This document shows, one piece after another, positions 1 through 12,300 of a stretch of DNA of 64,000 bases (the stretch's first letter is position 1; each line of letters begins with the position of its first letter). A program made the position numbers and the translations under genes. The notes beneath the pieces were generated by a model that was not told the origin of the DNA, did not search any database, and worked only from the letters and a program-made list of their open reading frames with translations. This stretch comes from Falciphora oryzae (Eukaryota > Ascomycota > Sordariomycetes > Magnaporthales > Magnaporthaceae): positions 392,940 through 456,939 of the forward strand of contig JNVV01000027.1 of assembly GCA_000733355.1 (NCBI GenBank), written 5' to 3'.

Positions 1-68
1 CGCCGATGAGGGTGGTGATGCAGATCCCGGCCGGCATAGCCGGGGTACCCCCTCGATCCTTTGCGACA
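1..68 (-). repeat. 3' LTR of the copia element (partial, cut by the window edge)
   Basis: These bases match 31938-32005 at 67 of 68 positions. On the minus strand the LTR begins TGTCGC at base 68 and runs leftward out of the window. The next internal bases (69-80) are a purine-rich AATTGGGGGGTG on the minus strand, a typical polypurine tract for plus-strand priming, which fixes the LTR boundary. Confidence 0.8.
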
Positions 69-573
69 CACCCCCCAATTGGTGCCCGGAAGGCACCGGC
101 TGTAGTAAACAAAGGAGAGCTAAAATGAAAGTATCACGAGCGTTTTTGTCCTTTTATTAGGTGCTCGTTTTGGCGTTTTCTAGACCTGACCCGAAGCTCC
201 GGGTGCTCGTTAGTGAGCCTGGCCCAGAGGGTCGGCGCCTTTCGTGGGGGCTCCTTCCCTCCTTAAAGATCTGGGTGCTCCTTCCCTTTTGGTGCGCACC
301 CGGCACCTGCCGTTGGTTGCGCGATATTAAAAAAGGTTCTACCGTTAGCTTTTGCCCAAGCGTTCCTTTTTCCTCTCCTTTTTTCAGCAGCAACCAACAA
401 TTTATACGTAATAATACCCTCAACCCCTCCAGCGGTAGGCCCAGGCTAACTTTTATGCGTTATTGGAGCCCAAACCTTAAAATAACCGTAAGTTTATTTT
501 ATTCCCGCGTTTCCGGGCGCGCGCGTGCGTGCGCGCAACGAGTTAAAAAACACCTGACGCTAACTTGTTGCAA
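69..573. other. Copia 3' noncoding region, probable 5' flank of the antisense cargo gene
   Basis: No convincing coding sequence is seen. It holds the copia polypurine tract at 69-80 and a GC-rich, alternating CG/CA stretch near 515-540. It lies between the 3' LTR and the first ATG of the plus-strand cargo gene at 574, so any promoter of that gene is expected here, but no clear TATA box is visible. Confidence 0.5.
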
Positions 574-769
574 ATGTTTGGCAATACCAAATCTCGGCAA
601 AAGAGGGCGGCGGAGCGGGCGCAAGCCCGTAAGCAGTAAAAGCTTTATACTTTTTAAATTGCGGTTGTAAAAGTGCGTTAACCATATTGGGCGTATAAAA
701 AGCGTTTGGATTACGACCTAGCGTTAGCTTTCCAAGCCTCGCAGGCGGAGGCTTCGCAGCCTCCGCTTG

Positions 770-860
770 CAGTAGCAGCAACAGCAGCAGCAGCAGCAGC
801 GCCGCCGCCGCCGCCTACCGCGCCTCCGGCGCCGCCACCGCCCGCGCGCCGCCCGCTGCC
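770..860 (+). repeat. Trinucleotide (GCA)n/(GCC)n tract
   Basis: Runs of GCA and GCC units at about 770-860 encode Ala and Pro in the frame of the cargo gene. The tract is much more GC-rich than the RIP-affected DNA around it and is likely length-variable. Confidence 0.6.
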
Positions 861-1073
861 ATCCGGGCGCCCGCTCCCGCCGCCGCCGCAAAGGGCGAGG
901 TATTCGGACCTCGTCCCCTCCGCCGCTACCGCCGTCGCCTTCAAGGCCCTGGCCTTTATTAAAAACACGTCCGTTAAGCGGCCCTTTTCCGTCGTTCCGT
1001 CGGGAATGTCCCTTTCGTTCGAAAAGGTGCGTTTTCCAATCCCTAACTGGGTAAACGACGAAGGGAGGGTCCG

Positions 1074-1359
1074 TGTAACAAGGGGTCAAAGACGGCTTGG
1101 AGAAAGAATCTCTAGATTGCAGATAATCTTTCTATGGGCTCAAGAGATGCTTGAGGAAGAAGGAATCTTTCATGGAGGACATAGGAGATGGCAGGGTTTA
1201 TATAAACCACCCTGTAATCCGTACGAAGTATTAAGTACATGATTCACACTGCCCCTCCGGCCTTCGGCCTTTGGGCCTCGGGGCCGTTGGGCACCTATAC
1301 CGGTTCCCGGACCTTCTGTAAGGCCAATTAGGTAAGTCCACAGGTTCTTCCGTGTAACA
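1074..1359 (-). repeat. Gypsy I 3' LTR
   Basis: 286 bp, TGTAACA at the left end and TGTAACA at the right end, matching 7884-8169, 12373-12667 and 19086-19380. It contains a TATATAAA-like box near 1198-1207. The pol reading frame runs into it and stops at 1329-1331. Confidence 0.92.
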
Positions 1360-4300
1360 CTATCCTCCTCTTCCTAAGGCGCGTCTCGAAACCTTTTAAA
1401 GCCCGCTTAAGGGATGCGGCTGTGCCTATATCTTATAACACGCGGGGGTCCCTAAGCTTATCGGGGTTAAGCCGATAAAAGGCAACAACGTGTTACTTAA
1501 ACCCGTCGGTATCAAAATGCTCCCAAAGTTCCCACGTCCAATCCTTTTTGCGTAAGTAATCTTCCCATCGGACAAAGTAACGAACCTTCCCGCCTATATC
1601 CATAAAATCCATAACCTTTTCTACAACGAAATCTCCTATAACCGAAAAGGCCTCCCGCAATACCTAGTCAAGGTCAGGTCGTGCCTAAATGCTAAAGCGG
1701 TAGGGTTCGATAAAAAACACGTGGAAAGCGTTATAAATTTTCCAAATTTTAGGCAAAGCCAATCGTACCGCCGTAAAAGAAATAACCTTAAAAATCCGGA
1801 AGGGCCCGAGCATTTTAGCATCAAATTTTTTAGTAAGGCGACGGGTCTTTATATACCGGGCGTTTAACATAACGAACTATCCTTCGGTGAAAACCGGCGA
1901 AGGGCTTCTCCTTTTGTCAGCCCAATACTTCATTCGTTCCCGGGCTTTTTCGAAATATTATTTAACTTCTTCATGCACCTAGGTTATCCAATGCCGGTAG
2001 AATTGGCTTGCTAAATTGCGTACTCGTTCTAAAAGAAGGGGATTATTAGAAGCTAGGTGGTACCCGTAGTTAGCGAAAAAGGGAGTAATAAAGGTACTTG
2101 CCGAAAATATATTATTATAAGCAAATTCCGCCGTAAGTAATAGCTTAACCCAGTTAATTATTTCGTAATTTACGAAAAACCTAAAGTAGGCTTCCAAGCT
2201 TTAATTAAACCTTTCGGTTTATCCATCCGTTTAAGGATAGAAAGCAGTGCTCATTCTTAGCTTAATACCTACCAAACGGAAAAAATCTTTCCATAAATAG
2301 CTCGTAAATCTAAAATCTTTATCAAAGATAATATCCAGAGGCATACCGTGCAATCGCCAGTATTCTTTAGCGAAAATGCGGATAAGGTTATCCGACTTCT
2401 TACCCTCAACTTTAAAAGGAACGAAATACGCCATTTTAATAAAAGGGTCTACCATTACCCAAATTGAATCGCACCCATCGCTTAAAGGGAGGTCCGTAAT
2501 AAAGTCCATAGCCACCGTTTTCCAGGGCTGGTAATGCAGCTCCATAAGTTATAAGGGTCCAAAAGGGGCATGCCTTAAGGCCTTATTGCGTTAGCACTCC
2601 AGGCATCCCCTTACGTATTCCCGGACTTTTGCCTCAATATTAAGCCACCAAAAATGCCAAATAATTAACTCGAAGGTTTTATCCATACCCATATATCCAG
2701 CGACTTTTATATCATATTCGGACTCGAAGACTTCCTTTTGCAAAGCCTCCGTTAGCACCCACAATCTTTCCTTATAATAAAAAAGGCCATCCTCAACTTC
2801 TTCACCCTTTTCGGGCTTCTAAAGGCGGCCCTGGTATTCGGAATCCGATATACCAACTTGCTTAACTTTATCAGTAAATTCCGTAACCCACTTTAGGACT
2901 GGAATACTGCAAAACCGGCCTAAGGACAGGAAAAAAAAAAGTGCTCCTTACGGCAAAGCTTCTTCCATAAAATTATCTCCTTATCCTTCCAAAGCCGAAA
3001 TTCTTGCTAAAAAATGTTTTTCTTGCAAAATCGTCGTAATCGGCTGATCCTCACTCCTCCCTTTCTCAAGCTTGTACTAAAATAATCTCGACAGCACATC
3101 AGCCTTTTCATTTTGCTTTCCTAGCCGGTAATTAATCATAAACCAATAACCAACCAGCTATTATGCCCATCTAGCTTGCTTTCAATTAAAAACTTTAACC
3201 GTCAGGAAATATTCGAAGTTCCGGTAATCCGTATAAACCTCTATCCGGTACTTTACCCTTTCAAAGTAATACCTCCACCTAACGAAGCAATCAACGACCG
3301 CCAAAAATTCCTTATCGTAAATTTTATAGTTAATTTCGGCGGGCGACATTTTACGTAAATAGAAAGCAACGGGGTATAATTTATTAATTTCGGGGTCCCT
3401 TTGGAATAACACCCTTCCAAAGGCAAAATCCAAAACGTTTACTTCAACTTATACTGGAAAAAATGGGTCGAAATGCCGGAATATCGGAAGCGAAACGAAA
3501 GCGACTTTAAAGGCTTCAAAAGCCTATTCCATTTCGGGGGTCCATCGCCATTAGCTTTTAAGCAAAGCGTTAGCCGTCGTTATAAGCCTAACGATTCCTA
3601 AAAACCCCTTAATAAACCTCCTATAAAGGTTAGCAAAAGCAACGAACAACTGGGAGTTTTTAAAGCAATTGGGGGCCTTCCATTAGATAATAGCATCAAC
3701 CTTGTCCTTGGACATTGCGATGCCCTCGGGTCCTATTATATAACCAAAAAACTCGACTTCGTATACCCCCCAAACGCATTTACAAAGGGCCACAGCCAGG
3801 TTATGTTTAATAAAGCGGCGAAGCACCTCCTTTACCAAACTATCGTATTATTCCTTAATCTCTACGTATATTAAAAGGTCATCCAAATACACAAAGAGCC
3901 CGGCATCGATAAAATCCATAAAAATATAGTTCATCATACTTTAAAAAGTGGCGGGGGCGTTAATAAAGCCCATAAGCATAACCGTGAACTCGAAAACGCC
4001 GTATTTGCAACGGAAAGCCGTAAACCATTCGTACCCTTTTTTCATCCGAATCAGGTTAAACCCAATTTTAAAGTCGATCTTCGTTTTCCATTTGGCATTC
4101 CGAAATCGATCCTAAAGCTCCGTAATAAACGGGATAAAGCACCAAATCGGAATCGTTTTAGCGTTTACGTCCCTATAATCAACCACCACCCTTAAAAGAT
4201 CGAAAGGGTCTTTCTTTTCTGCAAACATAAAAGGCGAACTATTAGCAATTTTGCATAACCTAACCTTGCCGGTTCGTATTTGCTTTTCCAACCACGGCTT

Positions 4301-5074
4301 TAAAACGTCCAGCTCTCTTTAGCTCATTTGGTATAAAGGGCCATAAGTTAATTGGGCTCCTTCCTTTAAATAAATTTCGTAATCCCAAAACTAATAATCG
4401 GGAAAACGGGTAACGGCCGCTTCCGTCATAATAAAAAAAAACTCCCTAAACTCCTCTAATACCGATTCGAAGCCGTCCGAATCCGCTTTAGTCACTTCCT
4501 CAAAGGAAGAAATACCGTACCCGTATTTAATAACGGCAATAATCGCGGGCTCAACTATTTTCATATTCTCCCGAAAGCGTAAACCTTTAAGCGGCCGTAA
4601 ATCCTATAGCTTTCGGGCCCGGGGCTTATTACACTTCCAACATTTGTCCAAATCCATCCGGATATCCCAAAGGTCGCGATCCAGTAACCCCAGCGGTAAG
4701 TATTACCTTTACCATACGAAAAGCAAAATAATATCGCAATCTGGATCAGTAGGACTAACTTCGAACGTTTCCGTAAAATAATACGTTTTGTACCGGAAAG
4801 TAACGTCAACGACTAATTGCTTTCCGGCCTCTAATTCGATTTTCCCTAAAAAAAAGGTCATCACGCGAAGGATAACTCTATCAACCAGGTAACCCAGGAA
4901 TTGCTTCGCTATTTTATCCGACATAACCTTCGTATCGCTACCTCCATCCAAAAAAACCCGGACAAGTATCTCCTTCGATCCCCTCGCCCGTATATACATA
5001 CGGAAAATCGGTCTTGCGAATTCCTTATCCGTTAAAAGCCTTCGGGACTAGTTAGCGGCGATAATCAATAGTTA
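1329..5074 (-). pseudogene. Gypsy I pol (protease-RT-RNase H-integrase-chromodomain), RIP-broken
   Basis: Readable blocks, in transcription order: aspartic protease with LDGGSDTKV (4709-4999); reverse transcriptase with YLDD at 3878-3889; RNase H (3182-3433); integrase core with MDFITDLPLSDG (2231-2545) and its C-terminal part (1979-2197); and a chromodomain running into the 3' LTR, with a TAA at 1329-1331. Many TAA and TAG codons interrupt the frame, mostly where the gypsy II copy has CAA, CAG or TGG. The gene is not functional. It would have encoded the enzymes for cDNA synthesis and integration, with the chromodomain steering insertion to heterochromatin, as is known for chromoviruses. Confidence 0.88.
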
Positions 5075-7519
5075 TCAACAGTCATCATCCGATTCCGAAT
5101 CTAATAGTTTAAAAATTCGTAATTCGCTCGGGGCTTCTAAAATAAGGCCAACGATTTTAGCCTTTTTAACCTATAGCTATTCCTCCTATTCGTCCGTTAC
5201 AAAGCGTTTAAAAATAGATTTGGCACCGGCCGTTTTTGCTGGTATAGGAGGGAATTCCTTACCGTTAGTGTCCTTTTTAGCGTAACATTCTAACGTATAA
5301 TGCCCTTCTCTTCCGCAGCGCCAGCAATCGGCCTTAGCCAACTTTCGTACGTCGATATCGCGTTATTCGATTCCTTCGAATGCCAATTTGGTAGTAATCC
5401 AAATGTTATTCTTTTTATCGGCGGCCTTTTTATCATTAGCCTTCTTTCCGAAACGGGAGCTTAAGGATGGACTTAGGTTCCTATCTTTGGAGCCCTTACC
5501 GCGGCGACGGCCCGCGTTCAAACGCTCCTAATTCGAAACGGGCTCGTCTTTTCCCTTTTCCTTTTAACCCGTTCCTTACATCAAAACCTTAATAAAAGCT
5601 CTATCCGCGAGCTTTTGCTCGTAAATAATCCCTGCCTTTTAAAAAGCTTCAAAAAATTCGGCGTCGTCCGTAAAAATTCAACCCTTATTGGCATATACCA
5701 AATCGGCGATACCTTCGGGTAGCAAAAATCGGACGAAATCCCGGAAGGTCGTACCGGTCCATCGGGTAATAATATTATACTGCCCCAACTCCGTTAAGTA
5801 ACCGACGATATCGCCGTTATACTTTAAAAACCGGAGCTTTTTGGCATCGGTTCGTTCCTCGTTAAAATCCTTATAATGTTCCTCCAACAACGAAACGTAT
5901 CCTTTCCAAAAATCTTAAACGTTCATGGATTCCAATAAACGTACCCTGGCCACATGCCATTAAAAAACGGCTCCTTTTAGGAAAAACCCAACCCAAATAA
6001 TACGGTACGGATCACCCGTAAAACTTTGGGGGCAGGCGTTCATATAAGCCTGTACCACGAACCACCAGTCCTTAAATTTGGTACGATCCCCTTCAAAGGC
6101 GCTAAGGGCTTTAAATTGCACGGGGTTAACCATAAAAACCGTGCCCTAGGGAATTCCCCTAAAGGGTTACTGTCACGGGACAAGACCAAGGTTGTACCAC
6201 GTGCACCACGAAGGCAAAAGAGGAACGTTGTTGTAGCTGGGACTACAACCGTGCGAGGTCCTTATCAAGGGATCGCACCGTGACAGTTACGAAGCCCTAT
6301 CGCCTAGCGGAAAAAGTAATCGGAACAACCGTAACCTTCGGTTAAAAGGTCTCGGTAGCAAGTTATTATCGCTATCATCCGATTCCAAAAAATCCGAAAA
6401 ATCCGGATTACCGGCAGGTTATCCTTGTATCCGTCCCGGCGTAATACTTATGCGGGCTTAATTTACTCGGGTTTATAAATCCCTTAAGGTCCGTTCCATT
6501 TATGCGGCTAGCAAACCGGCGTTTAATCCGACGATCCGTTCCCGCGCCATCGAACTTATTTATTTAAAAGCGGAAGGCGGAAATATATCGGTATCAACTT
6601 CGGCCCTATCTTCCCTAATAAGTACGTTTTAGGGAGAGCTTCGGTTTGATCCGGGTTGTTGAGACGATCGTTGCAGGGCCGAGAGTACAGTAGCTAATTT
6701 AAGCCGCTTTCCTTATGCTATAAGCCGCCGGCTTTCCCGTACGGCGTCCTTAACAAGCTGGCGAATTTAGGCCAATATACGTCGCTCGGCTTCGGTGAAG
6801 GCCTCGGGCGAAACATGCTCCTTGGTTAAAAGATTCTAGATCTAGGCATCCTTATCGACGGCCCAGTTAGTAACTCCCTTTTCGAAAGTGGAAAATCGTG
6901 CTTATAGGTTTTGCAAATGGTTTTGTTAGGCCCGAATAACATCCCGAAGCTAAACTAGGGCCTCCGAACGGGTCTGTTGCTCTTTAGCCAAAATAGCAAC
7001 CGTAGCCCAAACTTATTATGCAAATACCTAGCTTTCTCCGATAATCCGTTACCGGAATGCCTTTTGTTAGTCGGCGGAAGCGATTAGGCTTTTTTTATAT
7101 AAAGAAACGACGGTATTGTACGCGTAGGTGATATGGTTGTAATAGGTCCTTATTTCGCGGATTTGTTCCCGATCGGCGAGGATTTCCTGGCTTACATTTC
7201 GGAATAAGGCCGAAATTGCTTCGTACGTACTAATAAATTCCCGTTGGATTTCGGTTATCCAGCTTGGGGGGTTCTAAAAGCGTCCCACGGATATAAGGGC
7301 TTATTGTTCGAAGGCTATGCTGAAGGGGGGTACCGAATACAAGATAAGTGCCCCCTAATCGTCAAGCATAAAAGTATCTTAACGTTTTTCCGGTATAAAC
7401 CGGGAGGGGCCTTCGGGGGCTTTTCCGGCCGCTTTTCCAAATTAGGCCAGCATCGTATTGGCAAATATACCGGAATCGCTAAGCAAAAAAAGGGATTCCG
7501 TTAATTCCCGGGCCGGCAT
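5075..7519 (-). pseudogene. Gypsy I gag, RIP-broken, ends at an in-frame UGA
   Basis: Starts near ATG 7517-7519, at the same place as in gypsy II. The central gag homology is legible at 5678-5890, and the CCHC zinc-knuckle region lies at about 5290-5350. The frame ends TGT-TGA at 5075-5077 and then continues directly into pol. Several in-frame stops make it a pseudogene. Gag would form the nucleocapsid of the virus-like particle. Confidence 0.8.
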
Positions 7520-7883
7520 ACCAAAATCGCTTAATAAAGAAAAAGATATCGTTACAAACAAAATAAAAAGGTCCGGTTCCCTATATTCCTAGGCAGCGTA
7601 AAATCCCAAACGTACAAAGGAAATCTTCCGGCCTCTTTTAAAATCCCGTAATTTCGCCAAAGCGACTAAAAAAGTAAAACGACCCTCTTATATATTCTTC
7701 TCGCTTTCACCCGTTCGAAAACACCGGTAACAGTCAAAATGTCTGTGGTATGGCCCCAAGGTTTTATTCGCTAAAAAAAGCAACAGTTAGGGTTTAAAGG
7801 TACCGACTAACAAGGCCTCTCCAAAGCTTAAAAGGAAAAATAATGAAGCTTCCGTCAGGGGGCAAAGCGTAAAAAAAATTATT

Positions 7884-8169
7884 TATAACAAAGGGTCAAA
7901 AACGGCTTAAAAAAAGAATCTCTAGATTGCAGATAATCTTTCTATGGGCTCAAAAGATGCTTGAGGAAGAAGGAATCTTTCATGGAGGACATAGGAGATG
8001 GCAGGGTTTATATAAACCACCCTGTAATCCGTGCGAAGTATTGAGTACATGATTCACACTGCCCCTCCGGCCTTCGGCCTTTGGGCCTCGGGGCCGTTGG
8101 GCACCTATACCGGTTCCCGGACCTTCTATGGGGCCGATTAGGTGAGTCCACAGGTTCTTCCGTGTGACA
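7884..8169 (-). repeat. Gypsy I 5' LTR
   Basis: 286 bp, the partner of 1074-1359, starting TATAACA (RIP form of TGTAACA) and ending TGTGACA, followed by the TSD GTCCG at 8170-8174. I could not identify a tRNA primer-binding site next to it on the minus strand (7850-7883). Confidence 0.92.
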
Positions 8170-9048
8170 GTCCGCCCGGCGGACGTAAACAGCGAAAAGG
8201 AGGGAAAAAAAAAGGAAAAGGAGGAGGAGGTTAACGAGATCTTATGGTCGCCTCGGGCAGACCGATAGAGTTGGGGTAAACCCCCGTTCCCGGTAAGTTT
8301 TGCGTGTTTATGCTATTTAAGCATAAGCTTATTAGTTTAAGTGCTTCCAGCGCACCCGACTGCTTTTCCCAAGCTTTACCCCCCTTTTTGTGCTAACTTT
8401 CCTTTATAGTTTTCGCGCGGCCGTATTCGCGCCCCCGTTTCCCGTCCCCGCCGGCCTGCCCTCGAAAGGGGCACCGTTATCGGGATGCCTAAGGGGGCGA
8501 CCCCTCGGGCTGTCCCGTGCGACGGCTGCACCCGCGCGTACCTCACGGGGTACCGCGGGCTTTGCTCCGACCGTCCTATGCGCCGTAAACGCAAGGACGG
8601 CAAAGCCCCTTGTTGTTAGTAGTGCTCGGCGGGTCACTTTTGTAAGCCTCTACCTGCGGACGAGACTTTCCGTAGTAGGGCTATCCTGCTCGGAAAGGCT
8701 TTCGCCCGTAACGATAGGACGGAGGTTCGGAAACTCCGCATTATCGTCCGCGATTTGATTAGGCCGTATCCGCGTGGTCATTTAAAGACAATCACGCAAA
8801 AAAAAAGCGATTCGGAAAAGGAGGAGGTGCGCGCGAAGCGTCCCCGCAAAACAAGGGATACTCCTCGGAATTAAGGCCCGAAAAGGAGACGGGATGACGA
8901 TAATGACGATAAGGGAGGCGCGGTGGGAAATATGATGCTGGCCGGGTATCGTCGCTTTAGCGACGACTTTCTAGCTGGCATCGCTTTTATAGGCGCTAAT
9001 TACCGCCGCGAGCGCGGTATTTAGCCCCCCCGCGCTTTAAAAAGCTTA

Positions 9049-9139
9049 AAAAGGAAAGGGAAAAGGAGGAGGGGAATAGGGAAAAGGAAAGGGAAAAGGA
9101 GGAGGGGAATAGGGAAAAGGAAAGGGAAAAGGAGGAGGG
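9049..9139. repeat. 33-bp tandem repeat, about 2.8 copies
   Basis: The unit is a 12-bp purine block (AAAAGGAAAGGG) followed by a 21-bp purine block ending GGGAATAGGG. The period of 33 is a multiple of three, so in the plus-strand frame of the cargo gene each unit reads as an 11-residue Lys/Arg/Gly repeat. The repeat lies just past the TAG at 9022-9024 that I used as the gene's end. It is not a CRISPR array, as there are no spacers. Confidence 0.75.
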
Positions 9140-9349
9140 AAACGTTTACGGCTATAAAAAGCCGTTTATCTTTTATTCGTTGTTTTTGGGCTGCAAAGCC
9201 CGTCTCCACCTCTTCGTGCTGCTGCCGCCGCCTTTTTTACGTTGTTTTTTTTTTTTTTTAAAAAGAAAATGCATATTGGGTTGTTTTGCTCGTTTGTGCC
9301 TTGCCGAGCTTCCGTTAACGTAGTTTCCTTTTCGTTACTTAACCGAGCT
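9140..9349. other. Gap between convergent cargo gene and copia pol
   Basis: About 200 bp with a 13-base T run near 9244-9258 and no supported gene. Transcripts from the cargo gene (+) and copia pol (-) would meet here. Confidence 0.4.
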
Positions 9350-12300
9350 TTAAAAAACCTTTCGGGCGGCGTTGTGCAACTTTAGGAGTGATTTGAAATG
9401 CTTAAATTTGGCTTTCGATAGTGCTTTGGTTAGGCCGTTTGCTGGCATCTCGGAGGTTTTGAAATAGGTAACTTTAAAGGACCTTTTCGAATGCTTTTAA
9501 CGTAGCCACATGTTTTGGATATTAACGTATCGGAATGCGGTTGCAATACGGGCGTTATTTTATACTACTAATCGAATCGTTTGCTTATTATCGCAAAAAA
9601 TCCTCCAAAGCTCGCCGAGCTCCAGCTGCACGTTTTGGAAAAATCTTTTTAAAGCTATAGTTTTTTTGGCCACTTTGGCGAGCGTTAAAAGCTCCGCTTC
9701 GGTGGTTAAGGTTGTAACGGTTGCTTGTTTTCCTGCCCTCCAATTAACCGGTCCTTTAAAAAGGAATATAACGTAGCCTTTTAAAAAGTGCCTTATTTCG
9801 GGGTCGTTTGCATAAAAAGCATCTCCCGTAATTCTTAGGTGCTTAAACTTTCGGCTCCGACTATACTTAATAGCTAAAAACCTCGTTCCGTGCAAATATT
9901 TGATCGTTTGGTTTGCAGTTTTGTAATGCGTAAGCGAAAGGTTGGTTAGGTGCTTAGAAAGCGCTACGGTTGCGTACGCAACGTTTGGTTTAACCATAAT
10001 TGCCGTGTAAAGTATCGACCCTACTTTCTCTTAAAAAATTAGTACCTTTTGCGCAATAGCTATGTTTAAATGCTTTGTAAACTCCTTAACAGGGAGTAGG
10101 ATGCTTGGAAAAACTGCCTTATCGTCCAGGTTAAAGCGGTGGGCGATTTTTTCGATATAAAAGTTGTACAGTAGGTTAACAGTACGGTTTTCCCTGTTCC
10201 TAACGATCCTTATGCCTAAAAACCACTTTAGCGGACCTTTTCGCATTTCGTACTTATTACGGAATCTTTTTAATACGCGTTATGCTTTGCCCGCATGCTT
10301 TTTACGGTAAAAAAGCACGATATCGTCGATATAAAAAAGCAGGAAGATTTGGCGCGTTTCGTCCATAAACAAGCAGGGCTCGTTTGCAGCCGCTTTTAAG
10401 CCGAATTCCCTAAAGGTTGCTGCCAATTTTCGATATTAAAGTAAGGGAAAGTTTCGCATTCCGTAAAGGGCTTTTTAAAGGCGTGCTACGTAGCCTGGTT
10501 TCGTAAAGCCAGGTGGAAGGTTAACGTAAACTGGCTCGTGGTTTGTACCGAGCTTTGCGTATAAGAACGCGTTGCTTACGTCCATTTGGTGCGCTTCCAG
10601 GTCGAAGTAAGCTATAATCGCCATTATAATTTTGAACGTTCGAGCAGCGAGCGTTGCGGCGTAGGTGTTTTGTAGCGAGTTAACCGGTTGTTGGTTACCC
10701 CTAACCATTGCTTTCGTTTTAAACTTTTCGAAGTATCCGTTTTCGTTAAATTTGTAAGCAAATACCCATTTGATATCAAACGCCCTGTTAAGGGCTTTAG
10801 CGCGCGGTAGTTTAGCCTAAATGCCTTTTTTTATAAACCTTGTCATTTTTGCCCGGGCGGCTTTTTTAAATTGGGGTCCCAACGGGTGCTTATCAAGCTT
10901 TTTCTAGGATTTGGGGACGCTTTATAAAGCATCCCGGTATATCCTTTTGCCTGCCTGGTATTTGAGCCTGTTTGCCGTTTTTAAAGTTATGGCCGCAACG
11001 ACCTCGTAAAGGGGACGGTGGCCTTTAAAGCTTTCTGCTATCGCTTTTTAGTAATTAAGCAAATACGTGCAGAAAAAGTCGTCCTACCGCTATTTAAGTG
11101 ATTTCCCTTTAAAGGGTTGTTCTGTTAGCTCTTTGCCTTATAGCGTAGCGAACACGTAATTGATAAGGTTCCTTTGCTAATTGGCCTTCCTTTTTAGGGA
11201 TCGTTTTTCCTTTAGCTTTTACCTCCTCGCCGCCTTCGAGTCCCTAACAAACTGCTAAGCGGTTAGCATTTAAAAAGCAGGTGGTGCTTGCGCCGGTGTT
11301 TGTGGAACACTCGTTAACTGTTGCGGCGCAAGTAAAAAAGGCCGTTGTTAATCCTTTTTAACTGGTTAATTGTTGGTTTTAACCACGATTGTGTTTCGGA
11401 TTTCCGGGCCGTTATCGGGTTCCGGAGTGCTCGGTTGTTGTTCCCGCGTATCCGAATATCGTGAAGGAAAGCGCGTTATAGGTAGCGAGCGCTAACGCCC
11501 TTTTAGCGGCTTATCCTTTTCACCCCCCAGATTTGTAGGGCTGTTACCCCTTATTTTGCTAAGGCCGCTGTTAAAGCCATTATTTAACTCCTAACTGCGC
11601 ACCGGCTCCTTTGTTTGGCTGCCTTTTGAAGCATTTGGAGTCGGGATTTTTTACGTGGTTTAACGTCGCACGTTTACGGCGTTTTCCGCGTTTTTTTAAA
11701 CCAGTTCTACAACCTGCTTTTTAAAAGGTTAGTCGTCGACGATCTCTTTTAGCGCCTGCACCCCCGAATTTTAACCCGGATGCTCGGTTGCGGTAATAGG
11801 TGCTTCCGGAACTTTTGGCGTTAAAAATCCGAATGCATTTGCAAATCCTTTTCGGGATTAAAAAGGCTCCTTCTGCTTATCCATTGCCAAAAGCATATCG
11901 TATATTTTTTAGGCGATAGGAAGCTCCTTTCCTATTTTTGAAAAAAAGGTTCCTTTATTAAAACGCACGTCGCGGGATATTATAATACGTGCTTTATTCG
12001 GTACTTAGATCCTATAGATGTACGAGGCTTTGTAGCCCACTAGGTATCCGATATGCCCGCGCGGTTATACTTTAAATTCGGTGCGTTTATTGTTTTTGGC
12101 TTTTTCCGGGTTAAGCACGTAAGCTCGATAGCCGTAAGCATAAATCCCGTCCCAATCCGGGCGCAAATCCGTTTTTAGCCTTTTAACGAGCTCCGGGGTG
12201 TAATAACGGAAATACCCCTTAAACTAGGCGAGCATAACTTCGTTAAGCGAACGCATCCTTTTCAAAGACGAAAAGCTCATGTTCTTAAGCCAGATGGCTG

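Larger units (their letters stand above)
1074..8169 (-). mobile_element. Gypsy I: Ty3/gypsy chromovirus, complete, RIP-damaged
   Basis: Two 286-bp LTRs (1074-1359 and 7884-8169) enclose gag-pol on the minus strand. The element is flanked by a perfect 5-bp TSD, GTCCG at 1069-1073 and 8170-8174. The inner order, read leftward from 7519, is gag, zinc knuckle, protease, reverse transcriptase, RNase H, integrase and chromodomain. It belongs to the same family as gypsy II but the two inserted at different copia sites. The differences between its LTRs that I examined are G-to-A or C-to-T changes, as expected from RIP. It interrupts the coding sequence of the copia cargo gene. Confidence 0.92.
574..9024 (+). 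pseudogene. Antisense cargo gene of the copia element, Cys-rich basic protein, split by gypsy I
   Basis: Parts: 574-1073, 8175-8292, intron 8293-8409, 8410-9024. Removing gypsy I and one GTCCG copy joins the first two parts in frame (500 + 118 = 618 nt, 206 codons). The intron has GTAAGT, a CTAAC branch at 8393-8397 and TAG, and the frame continues in phase. Total about 410 residues from ATG 574. Seven in-frame stops (637, 655, 679, 8266, 8617, 8620, 8872) are TAA or TAG codons that CAA or CAG codons would give under RIP. Visible parts: basic N-terminus, Ala/Pro-rich stretch (about 772-870), Lys/Glu-rich segment, then a Cys cluster at about residues 243-284 (C-x2-C-x11-C-x15-CC-x2-C-x5-C), perhaps zinc-binding, followed by basic and acidic tracts. 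The gene converges on copia pol (stop at 9350) and ends before it. I do not recognise the family. The true stop is uncertain, because the frame stays open through a basic tandem repeat after 9024. Confidence 0.6.

Noticed and set aside
69..95. tRNA primer-binding site right of base 68 (GGTGCCCGG on the plus strand)
   Set aside because: The element is on the minus strand, so this side is the 3' end; the purine-rich tract on the minus strand is the better reading.
161..670. Plus-strand open frame of 169 residues at the left edge
   Set aside because: It overlaps the N-terminal part of the cargo gene in another frame, has no family features, and its composition looks like translated noncoding RIP sequence.
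9049..9139. Repeat array as CRISPR
   Set aside because: Tandem repeat without spacers, in a eukaryotic transposon.
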